A stretch of 64,000 bases of DNA, taken from assembly GCA_016169945.1 (NCBI GenBank), contig JADLSH010000073.1, forward strand, positions 1,984,001 to 2,048,000, read 5' to 3'. The DNA is from Trachythela sp. YZ-2020 (Eukaryota > Cnidaria > Anthozoa > Malacalcyonacea > Clavulariidae). Both the position numbers and the translations under genes were made by a program. Below are positions 55,490 through 64,000 of this stretch, in pieces. The notes beneath the pieces were generated by a model, which did no database searches, was not told the DNA's origin, and saw only the letters and a program-made list of their open reading frames with translations. Numbering within the stretch: position 1 is the stretch's first letter; each line of letters begins with the position of its first letter.

Positions 55490-55700
55490 CACGTGCTCGA
55501 CAGCTAAGGCCTAAGGATTAGTTTTTGGTGAAGGAGCAAACCGGAGTACCCGGAGAAAACCTTCGAAGCACAGGAGAGAATCGAACCAACCAAACTCTAC
55601 TTACATGAATTTATCCAGCACAGGGACGTACGTTACCCAACCAACGTAAATCCCTGCCCTCGATCTGCTGTATAGTCAGCTTAACTCAGAGGTAAGGGGC
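55490..55700 (-). mobile_element. SINE-like fragment, antisense
   Basis: On the minus strand GGTTGGTTCGATTCTC resembles a tRNA B box, followed by GGTTTTCTCCGGGTACTCCG (55541-55561 complement), a central block shared with the SINE at 60000-60322. Ends not resolved. Confidence 0.55.
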
Positions 55701-55744
55701 AGTGCGCTAACTGCATCTGCCACCTGCCATCTGCCAGTAAAAAG

Positions 55745-55815
55745 GGGAGTGATGTAGTGGACACCATCAATAGATGTATACCATGTCAAGCCGTAGAAAA
55801 ACCACAACCTCCAGC
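55745..55815 (+). pseudogene. possible Ty3/gypsy integrase fragment
   Basis: VDTINRCIPCQAVEKPQPPA resembles the second half of the HHCC zinc-binding domain of gypsy integrases (C-x2-C followed by Pro-rich linker). Similarity stops after about 20 codons; the rest of the open frame to 56062 shows none. Tentative. Confidence 0.35.
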
Positions 55816-56280
55816 TAGAACCACTGTGCATGACCGAGATGGGAAAGGGACAAAGGGAAACACTACACCATGGGCATTTGGGACCCTACATGGCGTCAAC
55901 AAGCTAAAATCCACCATGTTTTTTGCTTCACTTTTCTGCCTGGTATATATTAGCGGCACGTCCTCCAGATGTATTAAGCTCAGTGGTGCCATTCCTCTCT
56001 TTAGCCACACGTTCATCAGTTGCGTGCAAAGGATCAAAGGTAATTTGTTTTCAATTTTCTAAGCCATTACTGTAGAAATATATCGTCATATTCATGTTAC
56101 ATACAGTATAGGATACTGTTAGCATAATTTGGCATAAAATATTGCAAGAGAACTAATAATATTTTTGTTATATGCGATAACTAGTGAAAATCGTTGTAGC
56201 AAATCTGCTACATTGATTAACTGTGATGAAATATCTCGTATATGAACAACTTTATTTGCATGGCTAGTTCCACAAGAACA

Positions 56281-56818
56281 TAGCCTGCGTAGCAGACGGT
56301 CAGCCCGCGGAACTCCTAAAAGGCGGGCAAGGCAGAAGCTGGAAAGACCGTCTGCAAGGTTTGGCAGTGTATTTGATATGTCCGTCCACCAGTGGACGGG
56401 AATTGATGATTGGCTGTACTATTTTTACCGCTGTCAATCAATAGGAAATGTGTGTTAATTAATGTAATATATCTAACACGCAATAACAATAGCACAGAGA
56501 CAAACGTTTGTAAATTAAAATATTTTAAGGAACGAGACGCCAACTGTTAATTCTGAAACGTTAATGAGAGGTCCAACGGCACTTGTTTCTACAGTATAGG
56601 TTTAGGTTTTATCTTGAAAAGAATCCACAGCGTTGTATCGCTATACCGTTCAGCAGGAACGTTAAGTTTTTTATTTAAAATTGCGCTGTTTGTTTACATA
56701 AGTAATGACATCTATTTTTAGCTGTGATTTTAGTCTATTGTTAGTTACTTCTTGAAAGGGGGCGGAAATCTTGCCCGTTTTTGGGTGTTTCGTCGCAGGA
56801 CCGTCTGCCTCGCAGGCA
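56281..56818. mobile_element. 538-bp MULE-type MITE, 9-bp TSD
   Basis: Ends TAGCCTGCGTAGCAGACGGT and ACCGTCTGCCTCGCAGGCA are near-perfect inverted repeats; ACAAGAACA flanks both sides (56272-56280 and 56819-56827). A 9-bp duplication is typical of Mutator-like elements. A further GACCGTCTGC word at 56345 suggests partial internal duplication. Frames inside are not convincing. Confidence 0.85.
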
Positions 56819-56899
56819 ACAAGAACAAGACTGGTTTTGCTGTATATCAAAAATACAAAGACAATGACATGTCGTTACTTTCGTACAGAAAGTAACATA

Positions 56900-57790
56900 T
56901 TACCGAAAAATTACTCAAAAAGTAATTAGTAACGCGTTACTTTAGTACCGAGTATTTACAACGCTGCTTGTATATTATATATAAAGTAGACAGCAGTATA
57001 TGGAATGAAAAGGCTCTGCGCCAGGCGCACAATTTGTAAGCAATTAGCCAATCAGAAGATACGTAGTGACTACAATGTATAATAAATGTAATTATTTTAT
57101 ACAAAGTTCATTTTTGTAAGGAAAGAAATCTTCTATATTATGAATAATTGTATAATTTCCCGCAAAATTTGTAAAAGGAGCTGTCCATTTGACATTTTCT
57201 TATCGCTTTCATCAGATAATGAGTCTTCGGGAAAACTCACTCTCATGTATGTTGTGTTTTATCCCCGAGCCGGCGCGTAGCGCCGTGCGAGGGTACTAAT
57301 TCCACTGGGATATTTACACCCGGAAAAACAGGAAAGCAATGGGAAATCCAAAGTTCATCAAGTTTTGCGGGCGCATGGCTATGTTTCATGGGTGTGATGG
57401 GTGGTCATCTCACTAATCTTTGTTAGGAGTGGAATGAGCCAATTATAAAAAAACATGAGTAAGTCATATCAGTAAGTCTGAATTATAACTTATAAACAGC
57501 TTTTTGGGACTTCAGGAAAAGCTGCGGAACAAATTTATCGTTTATACTTTATAAAAAAGGATAAATAGAGATAGATGGTCGAAAAAATATGGCAAGTTTC
57601 TTATATTAAATTGTTGATATAGCCGTAAGAATGTTGTTTTATTTACATAGATTTTCATTTTTTTACAATTAAATATCCTATATTTTATGCTATCAAAAAG
57701 TTCCAACTTAAAAGGAAAGCGAAATTGTTTCACACGAGAGAATTTGTATATTTTCAACTGATTTCATTTCAAAAACTAATTTATAAGTAA
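56900..57790. other. no gene; contains dispersed repeat copy 3
   Basis: 57268-57320 (CCGAGCCGGCGCGTAGCGCC, TACTAATTCCACTGGGATAT, TTACACCCGG) is the third, shorter copy of the family at 17868 and 24773. Otherwise only AT-rich sequence. Confidence 0.6.
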
Positions 57791-57793
57791 AAA

Positions 57794-58993
57794 GCAGTTT
57801 AGTTTTATAAACTTTTGCCAACGTTTTAGTAAACGGAAAGTTGCATTTAAACATTAATTTGAAGCTTATAGAATGCATAAGAACATACCTACACCATATA
57901 TCTCAGATTTGTATGGCTAAAACAACTAATATTTTAATTATTTTTGTAGTTTTTGTAACCTGTTGTTTTGTACTCCAGAAAAGAAGTTTATATTATTAAT
58001 CGTGTTGCAATGGCTACTGTGTGCTTCCTCTTCTTGAAACAAAATTTCCATTTTTTATTCTTTCAAAATAGATTTCCCAAAATAATATTGTTTCCTTCCA
58101 CTCTTCTTTCCAAACTATTAGAGTAATGATCAAAATTTTAATGGCAAATTTAAAATGAAGGAAGCCACAGTGATTACGTCAGGTAAAACATTTCATTTGG
58201 CGATAGCCTTTGATTGCGTCGTGAAGAGGGGTGTGAGCCAAGGATCCAATTCTGTTTTCTATGCCAAAAATTTGTTTTGAACGCAGATATCCGACTCGCC
58301 TACAACCTTTGCATGGCAGATTTTTTGATAAAAAAGAACAAAATAACATACCTACTTTATATAGTTGGGCAATTGGTAATTTTATTGTTAAAAGTAAAAA
58401 TATTATCACAGTTTGTACAGAAAAGAAAAGAAATAGAGTAAAAGGCAGTTTAGTTTTACAAACTTTTCGAAACGTTTCAGTGAACGGAAGGTTGCATTAA
58501 AACATTAATTTGAAGCTTATAGAATGCATAAGAACATACCTACCGCATATATCTCATATTTCGATGGCTAAAACAACTAATATTTTAATTATTTTTGCAG
58601 CTTTTGTAAACTGTTTTGTACTCCAGAAAATAAATTTATATTATTAATCGAGTTGCCATGGCTACTGTGCTTCCTCTTCTTGAAACAAAATTTCCATTTT
58701 TTATTCTTTCAAAAATTCTCAACCCAAAATAGATTTCCCAAAATATTATTGTTTCCTTCCACTCTTCTTTCCAAACTATTACAGTAATGATCAAAATTTT
58801 AATGAAGGGAAACACAATGATTACGTCAAGTAAAACATTTCGTATGGCGATAGCCTTTGAGTGCGTCGTGAAGAGGGGTGTAAGCCAGAGGCCCAGAGAT
58901 CCAATTCAGTTTTCCAAGCCGAAATTTTGCTTTGAACCCAGATATCTGACTCGTCTACCACCTTTGCATAGCAGATTTTGTGATGAAAAACTT
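57794..58993. repeat. tandem duplication, period about 650 bp
   Basis: 57794-58344 and 58445-58993 match at roughly 85-90 percent by eye, sharing GCTTATAGAATGCATAAGAA, GGCTAAAACAACTAATATTT and GGCGATAGCCTTTGA. The frames differ between copies, so I see no conserved gene in the unit. Confidence 0.85.
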
Positions 58994-59119
58994 AGTAACA
59001 GTAATGTTTTGGAATGTAGTGTCTGTCAATGTTCGGGTGCATGGGGCGAGGGGTTACTGCAAACATGTATTTCTAGTTACTTTATTACTTTTGTGATGTT
59101 TTTGCGGCAGGGTAGCATT

Positions 59120-59240
59120 CAAGTTTGGGTTTTGGTCGAGGGTCAGAGGTCGAGGGTGGAAGGTCGAGGTCGAGGGTGGAAGGTCGAGGGTCGAAAGTCG
59201 AGGGTCGAAAGTCGAGGTCGAAAGTCGAGGTCGAAAAATT
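59120..59240. repeat. GGTCGA-type minisatellite
   Basis: Units GGTCGAGGGT, GGAAGGTCGA and AAAGTCGAGG repeated. Three frames on each strand stay open across it, a property of the repeat only. Confidence 0.9.
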
Positions 59241-59473
59241 GATTTCATTGGTACTGTTGAATTTTAGTAGAATGCTGAATGGTGTAAAAACTTTTAAACA
59301 CTTTACTTTTGTCAATTTACACAACTTCTTTTCGTAAATATTAACACGAAATATTGATTAGTAAGTTAAATCAATTATAGTAAATTTAGATTTTATAATT
59401 GTTGTTAAATTGGCAAGGCGTGGTCATAACTATTTTTGAACTCTATATTATGCTTAATACTCAAAGCGTCAAC

Positions 59474-59648
59474 ATGGAGTCGTCGGCGTCAGAATGTAGC
59501 TCGGGGTTTTCGGTTGATTTCAACGTAGACTGTGACTCGGATGTCAACACATATGCAGATGCTCTCAAAAGGAAGGACGTATCAAAATATCAAACACAAG
59601 GCGAGACAAGCGCCCTTAAAATCGCAATCGAACGGTCAATGGCAAAGG
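59474..59648 (+). CDS. possible first exon of an unknown gene
   Basis: ATG in AACATGGAG opens an acidic frame (MESSASECSSGFSVDFNVDC, SDVNTYADALKRKDVSKYQ) with coding-like codon use, ending at a possible donor AAG|GTTCGT at 59648. No homologue recognised and no second exon identified before the SINE at 60000. Tentative. Confidence 0.35.
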
Positions 59649-59999
59649 TTCGTTGTTGTTTGTTAATTTTAAAATATCAAATTTGTCGGTTCTACAAGTT
59701 AAATTAAACTAACAAAAACATTCTGGCCATTTTAGGAAGTAACCAACTAAGAACTGTCTGTATAAAACTTTTCATGTAATCAGTATCAAAAATGATAATT
59801 TTATTTAGGAATTTCTTGGTGTTCATCTACGCTTTTCAGGAAAAATATTAGATACAAGCCTATATCTCAACGTACATAGCTATTAGCACAACATAACTCA
59901 ACAATGTTCATAGCAGCATATATCTTAAGTACTATAAAAATATCTCGTTAGAGAAATAGTTCATTGGCAAGGCGTAATTGCTACTTTCAACCCATAGGA

Positions 60000-60322
60000 G
60001 CTTCGGTGGCGCAGTCGTCAGAGCAAGCGCCTTTCACCTCTGAGTCTTGAGTTCGATTCTCGTTGAGGACACTCATCACACTCATGTGAAAAGAGTAAGT
60101 CAACGCTCTGTCGAAAGTCGTGGGTTTTCTCCGGGCACTCCGGTTTCCTCCCACAGGGAAAGTTGACTGGGTGGGTTAGGATAGACAGATTAGGAAAGTA
60201 ATATCACAATTGTAAAAATAAATAATGTAGGTTAAGTACATAATATAGGTAAGCTAGATACTTGATGTAATCGGTCACTGAAAAGCCCCGATGGGGAGTG
60301 AGCTGAATAATGTATGTATGTA
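60000..60322 (+). mobile_element. tRNA-derived SINE
   Basis: A tRNA-like head with A box TGGCGCAGTCGTCAGAGC and B box GAGTTCGATTCTC, a conserved middle GGTTTTCTCCGGGCACTCCG (60123), an AT-rich body and a (TATG)n tail. TSD ATAGGA at 59994-59999 and 60323-60328. Inserted at the 3' side of the MULE-type pseudogene. Confidence 0.85.
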
Positions 60323-60334
60323 ATAGGAATTGAG

Positions 60335-62859
60335 TATTTGTTTCGTCATATGGTCCAAAGACTGAAAGAGGTCCGACGAAATGTGTACCAGGCCGGAATA
60401 AAGCGGGTTCTTTCGTTTTATGTGGTTGACCTCCGGATGATAATAAGTATTGCAAAAGTCTAACCCATAAACAAGTTGTTGAGTTCTATCATCTCTTCGT
60501 ATCACCCGTCGATCAACATGTTTAACCACGATGTTGTGGGGTGGCGAACGATACATATCGGTAAATATGTTCCCACCAATCCATAACACTTTTGAGCTCT
60601 GGACGGTAAAGGCACCAGTTCATACGGATGCGGAGACATTCCAGTATTTGTATATTGCCGGAAGAGACTGCACCCCAGTATTTGTATTTGCCATTAGGGT
60701 ATGATTTGTAGTGTATGATGACGACGATCCAGCTACGTTCGCTCGAAACGGTTGTGGAAAATGCATAGGTACCACAGACGACAATGAACAAGGATTAGTA
60801 AGAGACTGGACCCCTGTATTGGTATTTTGCATTACAACTTGAGTTCTAAGAGAAGATAACGACGTGCCAGGTACGTTCGCTGGAAACAGTTGTGATAAAT
60901 TCATAGGTACCATAGATGACACTGAACAACGATCAGTTCCAACGATGGGTGCAGTTGACACTCTAGAAGTTGTATTCTGATGGTGTTGGGATGTTTATTG
61001 GGTTCGAGTATGACGGACAAAACGTACTCGAGGGAGGTACATTATACTGATTTTGGGCTAGGGCAGGGTGAGAAGACACGCTCGATGGATAGGTTAATGC
61101 GCTGGCTGGAGCTGTTGGTTTTTCTACTATTAAATTTGTCCGGTTTTTTCTATTTTGTTTTTGTTTTTTTGGTCGATGTTTCGATTTTGGATCGATTTTA
61201 AGTCCATCCCCAAGTTTACTTTTTGGGAACATTTCGCTCTTTTTAATTGCTCAGTATGTTTTTTTCGCTGGCGTTCAGAGTGAGATGGACCTGTACCATC
61301 CGATGCAGCACCACGCTCGTACGCTGCAATTTCTACGTCTAATGTGACCGCATCCCTGACGTCTGCCTGGCATGCATCCAGCAAGGAAAGATTTCATTGG
61401 AGGAGCTGCTTTAGGCGCAAAAGCACGGAAAATATACCCACGCCTGTCATTCCACCAAGAAATCCATGAAGCCAAGAACTCTCTTTCCACTCTATCATTT
61501 ATAAAATCATCGATTTTACGTTTGGCATCATCGTAAGCAGACACAGTTGTACTTTCTAGAAGCGAGTTACAAATAGATTTAAATATCTCAGAGCTTTCGG
61601 AATCCAACTTTTTTGACATTTTGTTTCGATGGTCTTTGAAGTGAAACTCGCACGATTTTATGCGTTGTTTGCTATCCTCACCAAATGCATTTCTTATACC
61701 TGCCATGTTCGCGCCCGCCATGTCCGTGCACCATCCGAGAGGATTGAATTTTTTCAAACCATTTCCGGACACTTCTTGAAGTATTTCGTTGAAAAGAGTC
61801 CAAAACAGAGTGACGGTTTCTGTACTTTCAAACTCTGTTTCCATTGTGGCAAGTGCCACTCGCTTACGTAAGAGCGGATGATACACACTTGCTGTAAGAG
61901 TTATGAAACCCTTGCACCTTTTATATTTTCCGTCAAAAAAGCAGTATTCTTCGTTCAGAAAATGATTACCCTCCTTGTCCATGTTCATAGCCATTTCAGC
62001 CTTAGTCTTACTTGACTTAAACACAAATTATGGTTTATCGGGGTTACCTCTTCGGTCGTTCATCTTATAAATATAATATATGTCCTTTTTATCACAGTAT
62101 TCCTTGAATACTGCTACTGCTTCAAAATCATGTCCAACTGGTTGCGTCTCTCTTTTCAGTTTTTTCTTTATATTAGAAATCCAGTTACGATCTAAGGTTG
62201 ATTCTACTTGTTTTTCTACCTCACTCCAACCAAGTTGTTTCCTAAAAGCCGAAAGTACGCAAGATGATTGGATTTCTGACGGTTTCATGTTTGGATTAGT
62301 TTCCACCAATTGTTCAATCCGTTCAACATTTTTTTCAACGTTCTTCACGACAGGACATGAATGCTCACCATAATGGTATACAGTTACAGACTTTCTTCCG
62401 TAGCTGATATATCGACGAGCTGGACAGCTGACAAATTTTGGAACGTTCCCGCATCCTTTACAGACAGTCGTGGTATCTTTTCGGCTCCTTTTTTCAAACT
62501 GGGTCCTATTAATGATACCATACAGAATCGTATAGGGACAGTTTTCATTTTCACATATGCTCGAGCCTTTACAGTCAGCGTATCTAACTCGTTTGTGTCC
62601 TTGCCAATTTGTGGGACAGTTTTTCTTCCAACGTCGGCCGTCTTTCAACAATTGGAAGGCATTTTTACTCTTCGTGAAACCATTAATTACATAAACTTTC
62701 GTCCCGTCGATGGCTTCAGGGAGTCGGACAACAGTTTCATCCTCCACGTCATCCCACTGATGTAAAGGTACTTTTCTCACACGTTTTTTATTGTAGCCCG
62801 TATCGGGAGAATCGCTTTCACTTGAGGTTGATGAGCTCTCACATACAGAATCATCCTTA
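60335..62859 (-). pseudogene. MULE-type transposase gene, multiply broken
   Basis: The coding exon starts after an acceptor TTTTTTTTGCAG (62860). Domains: Ser-rich acidic start; a Cys/His-rich DNA-binding region of WRKY/FLYWCH style (CKGSSICENENCPY, TTVCKGCGNVPKFVSCPARR, YHYGEHSC; about 62600-62370); then a MULE-like catalytic core with YCFFDGKYKRCKGFITLTAS (first Asp), LGWCTDMAGANMAGIRNAFG (second Asp) and KSCEFHFKDHRNKM (Cys-His motif). A Pro/Ser-rich tail with two copies of a 50-residue repeat (NTNTGVQSL) and a final block (VVKHVDRRVIRRDD, YHPEVNHIKRKNPLYSGLV) follow. Breaks: TAA at 62028-62030 in an otherwise continuous frame, frameshifts near 61385, 61230, 60960, 60620 and 60590, and a SINE at the 3' end. 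Confidence 0.75.
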
Positions 62860-63219
62860 CTGCAAAAAAAAACCTTTTATGAATTATTTTTATGTACGTA
62901 TATTATTCCTATACAGGTGCTTCTAAGAAAACTAAAATAGAATATTTCAACTTTAATTAAAGGTTCTATTGTTGTATAATGTGTTCGCACCAAAAAGGCT
63001 TCAAACGTTTTATTTTACGTACATACGCATGCTCAAAATGGCACAAAAATTATGTCATTCAACAGTCAAAGCCTTGGTCTTTATGACCACGAAAAAATTA
63101 CGTTCATACACCCAGTAATTAACGCACAATGGCATGCTAAAGTTCGATTACCTTTTCATTGAGACACCCTGTATTGCTTAAAATGTTGCCAAAATGTCCA
63201 TTAAATATAAAATTGCTTA

Positions 63220-63703
63220 GTTGTTATCCTCCCTGTTAGGAGACTGGCAGTGTAATAATAGTGATCGCACCAGACTTAGTCAAAATCCATCTCTTACCCT
63301 TAAAGTACCGTTATGTAAAACCAGAACTTTTCAAGCATCCTACTTTAATCGTATTGTTAAATTATGGAACTCGATTTGTAAAATACTTCCCCCCACGAGT
63401 TTCTCACGTCTTTCTACTTTTAAAAGTTCAATCAAACTTGTGTATCATAATGTAAATACTCAAATTTTTGATGTAGATCAGCCGTGTACGTGGTCTCTCG
63501 TGCGTGACTGTCCCTGTCATAGGAACTGTACATAAACTTTGTTATTATTTATTCCCTGCATGTGACTTCGTGTCCCGTTCGCACTTATCCCGTTTGGGTT
63601 AGCTTGTTTTATATATGCTTGTGTATGTTCGTCTTATTATTTGTTGTCATATAAATATTGTAAATACACTAGTTAACCCAATAAAGTTATTTAAAAAAAA
63701 AAA
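63220..63703 (+). pseudogene. LINE 3' end with poly(A)
   Basis: The frame to 63535 encodes a C-terminal tail (RTRLSQNPSLTLKVPLCKTR, NRIVKLWNSICKILP, LSTFKSSIKLVY, CHRNCT) typical of Jockey-like or BovB-unrelated LINE ORF2 ends, followed by a 3' UTR with AATAAAG (63681) and an A11 tract. 5'-truncated. Sequence after 63703 to the window end shows no gene; GGGATGAAATATTCC and GGGATATTTCATCCC near 63843-63887 form a small palindrome. Confidence 0.75.
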
Positions 63704-64000
63704 GTGTCTAATGAATATTTATTATATAAAGTATAGTGCTTTATAGGGATTTCGAGCACTGATAAAACTGATAATTTTACATGTGAGATTATTATCAGTT
63801 ATGATACCTGGAGCGAGGAGTATTCCACAAAAAATTACCCTGAGGGATGAAATATTCCAAGGGCGAAGGCCGAGGGATATTTCATCCCGAAGGGTAACTT
63901 TTTGGGAATACCCCGAGTGAAAGGTCTATAAATGATATATTATACCGAACCTTGTATGGCTTTTACTTGTACTAGATACTAGAAAACAAATAGCATTGAC

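Noticed and set aside
59054..59324. Repeat protein rich in RGRKSR or PRPSTLD
   Set aside because: Reading of the GGTCGA minisatellite only.
60000..60075. Functional tRNA gene
   Set aside because: A and B boxes are present but the sequence continues as a SINE body with tail and TSD, and no cloverleaf with proper acceptor pairing could be drawn.

Overview
This is a eukaryotic, intron-containing, AT-rich and very repeat-dense window. The best guess is an invertebrate metazoan, most likely a cnidarian. That rests on an NB-ARC/TPR protein with a nearby HEPN exon, a ZMYM1-type hAT transposase, a MULE-type transposase with a cysteine-rich N-terminus, CR1/L2-like LINEs (one with a 2A-like peptide), Ty3/gypsy remnants and tRNA-derived SINEs. 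The species cannot be named from the sequence alone. Almost every coding stretch belongs to a mobile element or is broken. The only intact uninterrupted genes are the small cargo ORFs of two palindromic elements.

Layout. 1-3.1 kb: decayed Ty3/gypsy gag-pol (minus strand) joined to an unrelated retroelement C-terminus. 3.4-7.3 kb: low-complexity tracts, AT cruciforms and a nine-copy 88-bp tandem array. 7.46-8.14 kb: small TIR element. 8.6-17.7 kb: a minus-strand HEPN / NB-ARC / about 20-TPR gene of NLR type, whose HEPN exon is separated from the NB-ARC by a nearly full-length non-LTR retrotransposon. 17.96-24.28 kb: palindromic element 1, about 6.3 kb, with 6-bp target duplications GACTTG. 24.3-30 kb: small MITE, LINE and gypsy remnants nested in each other. 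30-35.5 kb: a large inverted repeat enclosing an L2-like LINE with a 2A-like motif. 35.5-43.9 kb: mostly non-coding, with MITEs and a dispersed duplication that preserves an empty insertion site. 43.93-52.44 kb: a complete hAT transposon with 12-bp TIRs and near-perfect 8-bp TSDs, carrying a decayed ZMYM1-like transposase. Inside it sit a 1.48-kb TIR element (itself hosting two more insertions) and palindromic element 2 (2.49 kb, TSD AATGTT). 52.5-64 kb: LINE tails, hAT and MULE MITEs, two SINEs, a tandem duplication and a MULE-type transposase pseudogene.

Most interesting system. Elements 1 and 2 have unrelated cargo genes but the same plan. Both have termini starting AGTAG and 6-bp target duplications, are built as very long inverted repeats, and have an inward-facing TATA promoter in each terminal arm. 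They also share a module of roughly 150 bp that contains no ORF. The 6-bp TSD and AG...CT ends match Polinton/Maverick-type integration, but no Polinton core gene is present. I propose that they are miniature, non-autonomous palindromic derivatives of such elements, possibly arising as snap-back (defective-genome-like) replication products. This is an inference; the termini, TSDs, palindromes and shared modules are read directly from the sequence.
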